Below are positions 26,306 to 34,794 of a stretch of 64,000 nucleotides of DNA, one piece after another. The notes below the pieces were generated by a model. That model made no database searches and had not been told where the DNA came from. It was given only the letters and a program-made list of their open reading frames with translations. The stretch is from SZUA-38 sp965212525 (GTDB taxonomy: Bacteria; Pseudomonadota; Gammaproteobacteria; Xanthomonadales; SZUA-38): contig CBDBVC010000042.1 of the NCBI GenBank assembly GCA_965212525.1, positions 79,437 through 143,436 of the forward strand. The letters run 5' to 3'. Position 1 is the first letter of the stretch, and each line of letters starts with the position of its first letter. The position numbers and the translations under genes are program-made.

Positions 26306-29300
26306 ATGAAACGATTCGTAATGGCGCTGATACTCGGCATGTCGACCGCCGCGTTCAGTTCAGAACCCAACGTCAGGGTTTTTGTCAACAAGGGGGACGA
26401 CAGTCTCAAGTCCATCCAGTCTGACAGTATCATCGACTACGGCAGCTTCGTGATGGTGAATGTATCACCGGAGCAGGCCAGGTCACTCAACACTCTGAGC
26501 ATGAATACCAGCCAGATGGACCGTCTGCTGATCGATGCCTATCCGTTCAACACACAGACCGACAGCCTGGCACCGGCCAATGGCTATGGCCTTCAGTCGG
26601 GCGAAATCACCGGCTTGCATCTGATCCAGTTTTCAGGTCCGGTGCGGGATGACTGGCTGGAAAGCATTAAGTCAACGGGTGCACGGCCGATTCACTACAT
26701 TGCCAACAACGGCTATCTGGTCTGGGCGGATGCCGGGTCAAGGTCACAGCTGAATGCACTGGTGAGCAACAGCGCCTATCTTCAGTTTTCTGCGCCATAT
26801 CATGATTTCTTCAAGGTTGGCCCTCAGCTGGTTTCACAGCTGAATGACAAGGCCGATACCAGCGGCGTGGTCAGGGTATACCTGCAACTGGTCGATCATG
26901 CCGATGTAGAGCAGAGCAAGGCCGTCATTGAATCAATGGCACTGAGCATGGAAACCAACTGGTCGGCCATTCTCAAGTTCCACTCCGTACGCATCACCAT
27001 GCGCAAGTCGGACGTGGCCAGTATTGTCGGCATGCCCGATCTGTATACCGTCAATCGCACATTCGAACGTGAACTGGATGATGAGGTCCAGAACCAGGTG
27101 CTCACCGGTGTGCTGCGGCCTGACAATTCAGGGCCCGTTGCGCCAGGTTACCTGACCTTCCTGAGCAACCTCGGATTCCCGACCACACCGTCGTCCTACC
27201 CGATTGTTGATGTGGTCGATGACGGCATCGGCAATGGCACGACAGCGTCCAATGATCCGACATTCCACGAGTTCGGCCTGCTGGCCAACCCGACACGACT
27301 GGCCTACGTTGGCAACTGCACCGCAGCGGCTACCGGTGAGGGTGTCGGTGGACACGGCCACCTGAACCTGAACGTGGTCGGTGGTTTCGAGGAACGCATT
27401 GGTTTCCCCGTAGTTGATCCGAATGGCTATCTCCGGACTCAGGGTGTGAACCCCTACGGCAGACTGGCCGGTACACGTATCTTCGCACCCGGTTTTGACC
27501 TGAGTGCCTGTGGTGGTACCGACACCGGAACCATCCAGTCCGAGTATCAGAACGGTGCCCGTATCAGTTCCAATTCATGGGGTTGTGCTGGCTGTGCCGG
27601 TTCCTATGATGATGGCTCTCAGGCCTACGATGTCGGTGTTCGTGATGCCGATCTGGGTACGGCGGGCAACCAGGAACTGATCGTGACCTTCTCTGCCGGT
27701 AACAGTGGCCCAGGCGGTGGTACTATCGGTACGCCTGGTAACGGCAAGAACATGATCACAGTAGGTGCATCGGAAAATGACCGGCCATCCGATGAGGACG
27801 GAAACTGGACCGACGGTTGTGGCATTGGTCCCACCGGTGCAGACAACGTGATGGACGTGATCGGCTTCTCCAGCCGTGGTCCTTCACCGGGCGGTCGAAT
27901 CAAGCCCGAGATCATCGCGCCCGGCACGCATATCCACGGTACGGCATCAACCGGCAACAACTACAACGGTTCAGGTGTCTGTGATGGCGCACGTCCATCA
28001 GGACAAACCATTGTCAATGCATCATCCGGCACATCGCACTCCAATCCGGCGGTAGCAGGCGTTGCCTCACTGGCCTACTACTGGATCGAGAACGATCGCG
28101 GCAACCTCGAGCGAGAGTCAGGTGTCCGCGGCGGCGTTGCGCCGAGTCCGGCCATGATGAAATCGTTCCTGATGGCACATCCGACCTATCTGTCGGGTGT
28201 GGGCGCCAACGACAACTTCCCCAGCAATTCGCAGGGCTACGGTATGCCGAACATGACGCTGCTGTTCGATGATGCCCAGAAGTTCATCGTTGATCAGACG
28301 GTCACCTTCGACAATACCGGCGAGACCTATACCTGGATCGGTGCAGCGGCAGATCCGACAAGGCCGGTTCGAATTGCTCTGGCCTATACCGACGAAGCGG
28401 GTGCCATCGGTACCTCGCCCCAGGTGAACAACCTGGATCTGGAAGTTGACGGTGATGGCACCATGTATCTGGGCAACAATTTCACCGGGGAATTCAGTGT
28501 CGCCGGTGGCACTGCAGATGCAGCCAACAACTATGAAGGTGTGTTCCTGCCAGCCGGTACGGCTGATGCCATTACCATCACGGTACGCGCCACCAACATT
28601 GCAGGTGACGGTGTTCCCAACTCCGGTGATGGCACGGATCAGGATTTCGCACTGACCTGTTACAACTGTATCCAGTCACCGACATTCTCGATGTCAGTAC
28701 CGGTCACGGAAGTGGCCCTGTGTCAGCCTGATGATGCGGTCTATGACCTGAGTATTGGCTCAATCCTCGGCTTCAACGATCCGGTCACACTGACCACAAC
28801 TGGCGAGCCAGCTGGCACCACGGCCACCTTCTCGGTTAATCCGGTAACACCGGGCACGCCTCCGACTGATCTGACACTGACCATCGGTAACACGGGTGCA
28901 GCCGCTGCCGGATCTTACACGATCAACATCAACGGCACCGCCGGTGCAGAGATCAAGGACCGGGATGTGGATCTGGATATCTTCGCATCCAGCCCCAATG
29001 GCCCCGGGCTGACCACGCCGGCAGACATGGCCACACTGGTGGATCTGCAGCCCACATTCGAATGGGTGGCTGAATCCAACGCCCAGTCCTACCTAATCGA
29101 GGTCTCGGATGATCCCGGATTTGGCAATATCGTGTTCTCGACCACGGTGAGCGCGCCAGCCAATACCAGCGTGCCAGGTACCGAGCTGCCGTCCAATACC
29201 GTGCTGTACTGGCGTGTCACGGCCAACAACCCCTGTGGCAGCAATGTGTCTGTGGAGCAGAGCTTCACCACAACACCACTGCCGGGTGATTGCCAGATTG

Positions 29301-29902
29301 GTGACAATACGCTTGCGATTCAGAACTATCTGTTCGAGGCCGATGCCGAAGGCTGGACTCATACCTCGCTGACCGGTCCGGATACCTGGACGCTGTCAAC
29401 CACCAACCCCGCTGCCGGAAGCACACAGCACTGGCATGTGGATGATGTGGGCACAGAGTCTGACCAGGTTCTGGTGTCACCGCCGATTGCATTGCCAGGT
29501 GGCAACTCTCCGCTGACGCTGCAGTTCATGAATTACCAGGAACTGGAAGATGGTGGCAGTGCCTGTTATGACGGCGGCATTCTGGAAGTCTCCACCGACG
29601 GTGGCAACAACTTCACCCAGATTCTGGACGCCGATCTGGCCACCGATCCCTATGATGGGCCCATCGACAACCGCTTCAACAATCCGTTGTCGGATGTCCG
29701 CGCCTGGTGCGGTGACCCGCAGCAGTACCTCAACTCGATTGTGGACATCGATGCCTACGCTGGCCAGACCGTGCAATTCCGCTTCCGTCTTGGAACGGAC
29801 TCCAGTGTGGATCACCCTGGCTGGGATATCGATGATATCGTGATCCAGGGGTGTGAAACAGCTGATACCGGCTTGATCTTCACCGACGGATTCGAGGACT
29901 GA
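26306..29902 (+). CDS. Large secreted subtilisin-like serine protease (S8) with P-like, Ig-like and MAM-like domains
   Basis: 1198 residues from ATG 26306, preceded by the near-perfect GGGAGGAG. A signal peptide (MKRFVMALILGMSTAAFSS) and a ~270-residue prodomain region precede the S8 catalytic domain: Asp ~305 in VDVVDDGIGNG, His ~350 in GGHGHLN, and Ser in SSGTSHSNPAVAG near nt 28035. The triad is complete. Behind it lie a jelly-roll P-like domain (~650-790), an Ig-like and a fibronectin-III-like domain, and a ~190-residue C-terminal module homologous to that of the divergent sialidase-like protein. The protein ends in IFTDGFED. It is an extracellular endoprotease, probably for nutrient acquisition. 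Confidence 0.88.
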   Translation: MKRFVMALILGMSTAAFSSEPNVRVFVNKGDDSLKSIQSDSIIDYGSFVMVNVSPEQARSLNTLSMNTSQMDRLLIDAYPFNTQTDSLAPANGYGLQSGEITGLHLIQFSGPVRDDWLESIKSTGARPIHYIANNGYLVWADAGSRSQLNALVSNSAYLQFSAPYHDFFKVGPQLVSQLNDKADTSGVVRVYLQLVDHADVEQSKAVIESMALSMETNWSAILKFHSVRITMRKSDVASIVGMPDLYTVNRTFERELDDEVQNQVLTGVLRPDNSGPVAPGYLTFLSNLGFPTTPSSYPIVDVVDDGIGNGTTASNDPTFHEFGLLANPTRLAYVGNCTAAATGEGVGGHGHLNLNVVGGFEERIGFPVVDPNGYLRTQGVNPYGRLAGTRIFAPGFDLSACGGTDTGTIQSEYQNGARISSNSWGCAGCAGSYDDGSQAYDVGVRDADLGTAGNQELIVTFSAGNSGPGGGTIGTPGNGKNMITVGASENDRPSDEDGNWTDGCGIGPTGADNVMDVIGFSSRGPSPGGRIKPEIIAPGTHIHGTASTGNNYNGSGVCDGARPSGQTIVNASSGTSHSNPAVAGVASLAYYWIENDRGNLERESGVRGGVAPSPAMMKSFLMAHPTYLSGVGANDNFPSNSQGYGMPNMTLLFDDAQKFIVDQTVTFDNTGETYTWIGAAADPTRPVRIALAYTDEAGAIGTSPQVNNLDLEVDGDGTMYLGNNFTGEFSVAGGTADAANNYEGVFLPAGTADAITITVRATNIAGDGVPNSGDGTDQDFALTCYNCIQSPTFSMSVPVTEVALCQPDDAVYDLSIGSILGFNDPVTLTTTGEPAGTTATFSVNPVTPGTPPTDLTLTIGNTGAAAAGSYTININGTAGAEIKDRDVDLDIFASSPNGPGLTTPADMATLVDLQPTFEWVAESNAQSYLIEVSDDPGFGNIVFSTTVSAPANTSVPGTELPSNTVLYWRVTANNPCGSNVSVEQSFTTTPLPGDCQIGDNTLAIQNYLFEADAEGWTHTSLTGPDTWTLSTTNPAAGSTQHWHVDDVGTESDQVLVSPPIALPGGNSPLTLQFMNYQELEDGGSACYDGGILEVSTDGGNNFTQILDADLATDPYDGPIDNRFNNPLSDVRAWCGDPQQYLNSIVDIDAYAGQTVQFRFRLGTDSSVDHPGWDIDDIVIQGCETADTGLIFTDGFED

Positions 29903-29919
29903 TTCGTCATAACGTTTGG

Positions 29920-29950
29920 AAAACGGCCGCTTAATGCGGCCGTTTTTTTT
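29920..29950 (+). terminator. Rho-independent terminator of the subtilase gene
   Basis: AAAACGGCCGC (29920-29930), 5-nt loop, GCGGCCGTTTT, then more T (eight in a row to 29950). The stem is identical to that of the terminator behind the divergent sialidase-like gene. Confidence 0.93.
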
Positions 29951-30061
29951 GTTTGTGAAACTGTGGCTGTCTCAACGCAGAATTCAATAACACATCCATG
30001 ATGTTGGCCGTCAGGGGAGAGAGCCAGGAATCAGACGGTCCGCAGCTGCGCTTGTGTGATC

Positions 30062-30103
30062 CTGTGAGGAGAATAGGAGGGGCACCCAGAGGTCTCCTCA
30101 CAG
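30062..30103. other. Long hairpin in gene-poor region
   Basis: CTGTGAGGAGA (30062-30072) and TCTCCTCACAG (30093-30103) form a perfect 11-bp stem. The 20-nt loop contains GGGGCACCC, able to make an inner GGG-CCC stem. No T run follows. Function unknown. Confidence 0.5.
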
Positions 30104-30186
30104 AGCAGACTGGGCTCATGGTTTACCGAGTGAGCTGTCAGGTCATGGAGTTGATCCACAGAGAAAATTGATTCTCATGCAGGCAT

Positions 30187-30217
30187 AAAAAAAGGGGCAG
30201 ATCCAAGGATCTACCCC
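30187..30217 (-). terminator. Rho-independent terminator without an annotated gene upstream
   Basis: On the minus strand GGGGTAGATCC pairs with GGATCTGCCCC (one G-U pair) and seven T follow. No protein gene on that strand reaches it, so it should end an RNA gene. Confidence 0.75.
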
Positions 30218-30590
30218 TTCTTGTTGAGTCGTGTCGGATTCCAGTAGTCATTCGCCTGCAGTTGAATGGCTGCTTTCGTTCGGCTTCGTCGTAACCAGTC
30301 CAGCTTGTTCGAAATCGGCTGCCCTGTCTTGTCACGAGCCCGGTACGTCTCCATCCGTCTTCTTTATCGACGTCTCGCTTACCCAGCCTGAGCTTTCGTG
30401 CTACTGCGTCTATCTCCGTTCGGGTTTGACCCCTCGCTTCGAGTACTGTGTTGGCTGTCATGTTTCAGCAATCGCATTCGCAACGCTGACCAGCTCACAG
30501 TATCCCACTCATCTCTGAGTGTTCAGCAGACCTCGTTCGCTCCCTGCTACCTTGTGAGTAACCTGGGTGACTTCAGGTCCGCGTAAGAAA
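30187..30590 (-). ncRNA. Candidate structured non-coding RNA (unidentified)
   Basis: About 400 nt on the minus strand, ending in a strong terminator, with no credible protein in any frame. Read 5'->3' it has many short self-complementary stems: ACCTG..CAGGT, AGCAG..CTGCT, CACTC..GAGTG, TCAGC..GCTGA, CTCG-AAG-CGAG and GGGT-CAA-ACCC. A weak promoter (TTGACT, 17 bp, TAGTCT) lies around 30590-30620. It does not match what I know of tmRNA, RNase P, 6S or SRP RNA. A 107-codon minus frame crosses the terminator stem and is judged non-coding. The 5' end is a guess. Confidence 0.35.
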
Positions 30591-30707
30591 AAGACTATTC
30601 GATTGCGAGAGTGCAGTCAAAGCCAGTTAGCACGATGTACTCGGCTAAATTAAAAACTAATGTGGACAAAATACTGTTTTTTAGGGCAAAAAAATGCAGT
30701 AAATTTT

Positions 30708-30724
30708 TTGATACGATTTATCAA
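30708..30724. other. Short inverted repeat in A+T-rich segment
   Basis: TTGATA-CGATT-TATCAA lies in the A+T-rich stretch 30640-30730, upstream of both the candidate RNA and the ppiA-lpxH operon. It could be a regulator site. Confidence 0.35.
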
Positions 30725-30904
30725 TCAAACCGGTCCGAATAATGCGTTTGAGTAATGGCCGGGCGGCACCCCGCGCCAGCCATGGGCTGAGACAAAACAG
30801 CAATCTGCGATCACGATTTCAGGGCATTGCGTATGTTCGTTCGGGTTGATCAGAAAATGAACAGAATTTGAAGCACGAATCACGGTCTCTGACCGACATA
30901 ATCC

Positions 30905-30932
30905 GTGACCTGTGCCGATCAGGTGGTACAAT
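30905..30932 (+). promoter_or_regulatory. Predicted promoter of ppiA-lpxH
   Basis: TGGTACAAT (TG at 30924-30925, TACAAT 30927-30932) is an extended -10; GTGACC at 30905-30910 is a weak -35 at 16 bp. The leader would be about 30 nt. Confidence 0.5.
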
Positions 30933-30967
30933 CAGCCTCGATATTCATACCTCAAGATTGCTCAACC

Positions 30968-31636
30968 ATGAAAAAATTCCTGCTTATTGCATCTGTTTTG
31001 CTGTCCACATCTGTTCACGCTCAGGAGGCGGCAACAGAATCGCCGGCCCTCGATCACGTCAGCATGGAAACCACACTGGGCACGATTGTCATCAGACTGG
31101 ATGCCGAAAAGGCGCCGCTGTCTGTTGAAAATTTCACTCAGTATGTCAACGATGGATTTTACGAGGGAACTATATTTCACCGTGTGATCGATGGCTTCAT
31201 GATTCAGGGTGGCGGTTTCGACGCCCAGCTCAACAAGAAGGCAACTCGTGCGGCAATCAAGAATGAAGCCAGCAATGGTCTGTCCAACTCGCGCGGCACC
31301 ATCGCCATGGCAAGAACGGTCGTGCGTGATTCGGCAACCTCCCAGTTCTATATCAACGTCAAGGACAATCCTGCACTCAACTACCAGGGCGAGATGAATT
31401 CACGAACATGGGGTTATGCCGTGTTTGGTGAAGTGGTTGCCGGCATGGATGTGGTTGATGCCATCAAGGCAGTACCGACCGGGCCCTCTGGTGCCATGCA
31501 CAGCAACGTGCCCCTCACTCCGGTCGTGATCACGAAAGTCGAGATGATTTCAGCACCCGCGGCCACACCGGCTGAAGATGAAGCGGCTGCCGAGGCAGAA
31601 GCGACTGATTCGGGGCAGGGTAACACACCGTCTTGA
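30968..31636 (+). CDS. ppiA: Periplasmic peptidyl-prolyl cis-trans isomerase (cyclophilin type)
   Basis: 222 residues from ATG 30968, which gives a signal peptide (MKKFLLIASVLLSTSVHA). The cyclophilin core spans ~30-195: FHRVIDGFMIQGGGF with the catalytic Arg, then SQFYINVKDNPALNY and YAVFGEVVAGMDVVD. It catalyses proline isomerisation during folding of exported proteins. The C-terminal ~25 residues are an Ala/Glu-rich tail beyond the normal fold. The stop codon overlaps the TTG start of lpxH, an arrangement that mirrors the adjacency of ppiB and lpxH in enterobacteria; the signal peptide argues for the periplasmic rather than cytoplasmic paralogue. Confidence 0.9.
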   Translation: MKKFLLIASVLLSTSVHAQEAATESPALDHVSMETTLGTIVIRLDAEKAPLSVENFTQYVNDGFYEGTIFHRVIDGFMIQGGGFDAQLNKKATRAAIKNEASNGLSNSRGTIAMARTVVRDSATSQFYINVKDNPALNYQGEMNSRTWGYAVFGEVVAGMDVVDAIKAVPTGPSGAMHSNVPLTPVVITKVEMISAPAATPAEDEAAAEAEATDSGQGNTPS

Positions 31637-32370
31637 TCGACCTTTTTATCTCGGATCTGCATCTGGATGAACAGCGGCCCGACTGCACCGAGTCCCTGAT
31701 TGCATTTCTCGAAACAGAGGCGCCTCGCGCTGACAGACTGTTCATTCTTGGAGACCTGTTTGAAGCCTGGATTGGCGATGACGTGGAAACACCATTGTCC
31801 CTGCAGGTGTCTGAAGCACTGAATCAGTGTGCCAGCAGGGGAACCTCGATTTACTTTGTCGCCGGCAACCGGGATTTTCTTCTCGGTTCTGCCTATGCAC
31901 AATCTGCCGGCATGACCCTGCTGGAGGAACCGGTACATATCAACCATGGCGACATGGACATTGTCCTGCTGCATGGCGATGTCCTGTGTACCGATGACCA
32001 TGATTACCAGCGATTCAGGGAGCAGGTTCGCAATCCGGTCTGGCAATCCGATTTTCTGGCCAGATCCATACCCGAACGCATAGCATTTGCGAGCAAGGCA
32101 CGCGAAGCCAGCCAGCAACATACCGGCAGCACCGATGCAGAAATCATGGATGTGAATGATGATGCGGTACGGTCGTACATGCTGGAGCACCAGACAGACT
32201 TCCTCATCCATGGTCATACTCATCGTCCGGCCGTGCATGAATTCGAACTGAACCATTTTTCTGCCACTCGAATCGTGCTTGGCGACTGGTATCAGCAGGG
32301 CAGTGTTCTCTGGCTGCGAGATGGCGAGTACAGCCTTGATACCCTGCCATTCGAGCATTCTCACACGTAA
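31633..32370 (+). CDS. lpxH: UDP-2,3-diacylglucosamine diphosphatase
   Basis: 245 residues starting at TTG 31633, which overlaps the ppiA stop (TTGA). Calcineurin-like phosphoesterase motifs are all present: FISDLHLDE (Asp/His metal ligands), ILGDLFEAWIGDD, AGNRDFLLG, LLHGDVLCTDD and the closing HGHTHRPAVH. These are the Mn-binding residues of LpxH, which releases UMP from UDP-2,3-diacylglucosamine to give lipid X in the fourth step of lipid A synthesis at the inner membrane. The non-ATG start and overlap imply coupling to ppiA. Length is normal for the family. Presence of LpxH rather than LpxI supports a beta/gammaproteobacterial host. Confidence 0.93.
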   Translation: MIDLFISDLHLDEQRPDCTESLIAFLETEAPRADRLFILGDLFEAWIGDDVETPLSLQVSEALNQCASRGTSIYFVAGNRDFLLGSAYAQSAGMTLLEEPVHINHGDMDIVLLHGDVLCTDDHDYQRFREQVRNPVWQSDFLARSIPERIAFASKAREASQQHTGSTDAEIMDVNDDAVRSYMLEHQTDFLIHGHTHRPAVHEFELNHFSATRIVLGDWYQQGSVLWLRDGEYSLDTLPFEHSHT

Positions 32371-32478
32371 TTCTGAACCCTGTTACACCCTCAATCAGTG
32401 GAAATGTGACAGGCGTGCTTCTTTCCTGCCGGTTATGCGAGAATAATGGTCCAGTCGACTCATCCTCCAGGCACTGAC

Positions 32479-34746
32479 ATGACCCGGTTTTTGCTCCTGT
32501 TCACTTTGCTGTTATCTCTTCCCCTGACGTCATTTGCCGCCGTGCTGGTGGTCAACTCCGACCTGGACAATACCATTGCGGGTAACAGCGCAGTGACCTT
32601 GCGGGAGGCCATCATCGCCGCAGAGACCGACAGTAGCACGGATCTTGGCGATACTGGCTCGGGAATTGATGTCATCGACCTGACCGGACTGAGCGGAGAC
32701 ATCGATCTTGGTGCTGCGCTGCCGCTGATCGAGAGCACAATCGTGATCATTGGCCCGGGTGATGCGGAGCTGAGCATAACCGGCGGCGGCACGGACGGTA
32801 TCTTCTTCATCAACGGGGGTGAGCTCAGCCTCAGTGGTGTGAGCGTCAATGGCGGTAACTCCACGGGTGGCCGAGGTGGCGACGCCAATGTGGATGGTGC
32901 TGGTGGTGGCGGTGCCGGTCTCGGCGGGGCGATCATGATCAATCAGGGGCAGGCTAATCTGTTTCGCAGCAGTTTCAGCGACAACCTGTCATTTGGTGGG
33001 CGTGGCGGCAATACACTGGGCTCGGGTGCAACCTCGTTTGGCGGCACTGGCGGAGGAGGCTTCAGCGGTAACGGTGGTGATGATACCGGCGGTGGTATCT
33101 CGTTCGGAAGCGGGGGTGGTGATGGCGGGCCATTCGGTAACCCGGGTGGTGCCGGTGGGACCGTCAATGGCAATAACGGCGGTGACGGGATGGACGGCAG
33201 CGGTGGTGGCGGTGGTGGTTCGACGGCAGCCACACGTGGCGGTACCGGTGGCTTTGCAGCAGGCGGTGGTGGTGCCGGTTCTTCACCCTTTGGCGCCGGC
33301 CCGGCAGGGGCAGGCGGATTTGGCGGCGGCGGTGGCGGGGGCACAGTCGATAGTGCCGCCAACGGCGTGGTTGCGACCGGGGCAACAGGCGGGGCATTTG
33401 CAGGCAGTGGTGGAAACGGGACGCTTTCGGGCTTTGGTGGTGCAGGCGGCGGCGGTGCAGGCCTGGGCGGTGCAGTATTCGTACGCGACGGCGCGTCTCT
33501 GACTGCCTGGGACACCGAGTTCACCGGCAATGGGGCCTTCTCGGGAGATGAAGGTCTGGCGTTTGCTGCAGGTGGTGCAGACGGTAATGAGGGTCAGGGC
33601 AAGGGCGGTGCGCTGTTCATCAGTGATGCGGCCACATCCGTCACCGGCATGCTGACCTTTTCCGGCAATACAGCAACGAATGCGAATAGTTCTCCCGATG
33701 ACAACAACGACCGCTATGGCATGACTCAGCAAGGTCAGTTCATCTGGCTTGAATTCACTCTCGACGAGATTCTCGTCAGTGAAAATTCCGGAATCATTCA
33801 GGTGCCGATGCTGGTCACCACCTCGGATGGTGCCGCTACCGAATCGGTTGTTGACCTGACTGTTCAAAGTCGTGATATCGACACCTCTGCCGGGCTGGAC
33901 TACAGTGTTGTTGTCGAATCGGTGAGTATCCCCATGGGCACATCTGACGGCACAGTTCAGAGCATCCCGGTGACCATCCTTACAGACATGGACAGTGAAA
34001 CCGATGAGCTGTTCCGGCTTGAAGTCTCATCCGTCAGCGAGGCGCTGCTCAGCAGCCGTTTCAGCCAGCAGATACGGATTCTGGACGGTGCCAGCCCGGA
34101 TGTACGCGTCAGCAAGACAGCCGGTTCTGCCCTGGTCGCGCCCGGTGCCATCCTGGATTACACCATCGTGCTTACCAATGAAGGCAATGTCGATATCGAC
34201 AATGTGCATGTTGAAGACAGTCTGCCGGCCACGCTTTTGAATGCAAGCTGGACCTGTGTCGCCGGATTCAATGCCTCTTGCAGCGCCAGCGGAAGCGGCG
34301 ATATCGATGACATGGCAAGTCTGCCCAGTGGCAGCATGGTGACCTATCTGCTGACAGCCACGGTGTCACCGACAGCGACCCAGGACATCATCAACACGGT
34401 CACGGCGACGCTGCCGTTTGCGCTTGTTGACGCAACGCCTGCTGACAACACTGCAACGGAAATCACCACCATTGACATTCTTTTCGCAGACGGCTTCGAA
34501 TCGGTCCTGAGGGTTGATGTTACCGGTAGCAAATCGTATCGATATCAACCGGGTGAATCGGTCGTCGGTTCAAGTCCGGTCACCATCATGCTGCTTGAGG
34601 ATACTGATCATGCCAGTGTACATCACATCCAGCGGGTGGACCTGCAGGGCAGGCGTTTGATCAGACTGGTGACGGTCACCGGAGACGGTATTGTGATCTC
34701 AGACTGGGCAACAGTACCTGACAACGGGGTGACCATCGAATTCTGA
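32479..34746 (+). CDS. Secreted Gly-rich protein with CSLREA-like start, one DUF11 domain and a DGFE tag
   Basis: 755 residues from ATG 32479; an in-frame ATG at 32446 would lengthen the signal peptide (core FLLLFTLLLSLPLTSFAA). The mature start (LVVNSDLDNTIAGNSAVTLREAI) is like CSLREA/autotransporter-type beta-helix openings. Residues ~125-365 are extremely Gly-rich (GGGGGAG-type repeats), like PGRS or beta-helix adhesins. A Calx-beta-like region and a DUF11 domain (SPDVRVSKTAGSALVAPGA) follow. The tag ILFADGFES occurs ~80 residues before the end, followed by a small unknown domain. Probably a surface or extracellular structural protein; no enzyme signature is seen. Confidence 0.75.
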   Translation: MTRFLLLFTLLLSLPLTSFAAVLVVNSDLDNTIAGNSAVTLREAIIAAETDSSTDLGDTGSGIDVIDLTGLSGDIDLGAALPLIESTIVIIGPGDAELSITGGGTDGIFFINGGELSLSGVSVNGGNSTGGRGGDANVDGAGGGGAGLGGAIMINQGQANLFRSSFSDNLSFGGRGGNTLGSGATSFGGTGGGGFSGNGGDDTGGGISFGSGGGDGGPFGNPGGAGGTVNGNNGGDGMDGSGGGGGGSTAATRGGTGGFAAGGGGAGSSPFGAGPAGAGGFGGGGGGGTVDSAANGVVATGATGGAFAGSGGNGTLSGFGGAGGGGAGLGGAVFVRDGASLTAWDTEFTGNGAFSGDEGLAFAAGGADGNEGQGKGGALFISDAATSVTGMLTFSGNTATNANSSPDDNNDRYGMTQQGQFIWLEFTLDEILVSENSGIIQVPMLVTTSDGAATESVVDLTVQSRDIDTSAGLDYSVVVESVSIPMGTSDGTVQSIPVTILTDMDSETDELFRLEVSSVSEALLSSRFSQQIRILDGASPDVRVSKTAGSALVAPGAILDYTIVLTNEGNVDIDNVHVEDSLPATLLNASWTCVAGFNASCSASGSGDIDDMASLPSGSMVTYLLTATVSPTATQDIINTVTATLPFALVDATPADNTATEITTIDILFADGFESVLRVDVTGSKSYRYQPGESVVGSSPVTIMLLEDTDHASVHHIQRVDLQGRRLIRLVTVTGDGIVISDWATVPDNGVTIEF

Positions 34747-34794
34747 ACTGAGCCTCCTCTGGGCAGAAGGGTCAACACACCCTGGCCACTCGCG

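Noticed and set aside
30138..30461. 107-codon minus-strand ORF in the gene-poor region
   Set aside because: It runs through the terminator stem and beyond, has no ribosome-binding site and unusual Arg-rich composition; an RNA explains the region better.
30187..30590. tmRNA, RNase P RNA, 6S RNA or CsrB-like identity for the candidate RNA
   Set aside because: None of the conserved sequence blocks I know from these RNAs is present, and GGA motifs are only about as frequent as chance predicts.
32943..33530. 195-codon Pro-rich frame on the minus strand inside the Gly-rich protein gene
   Set aside because: GGN-rich sense DNA automatically gives a long antisense proline frame; no ribosome-binding site or family match.
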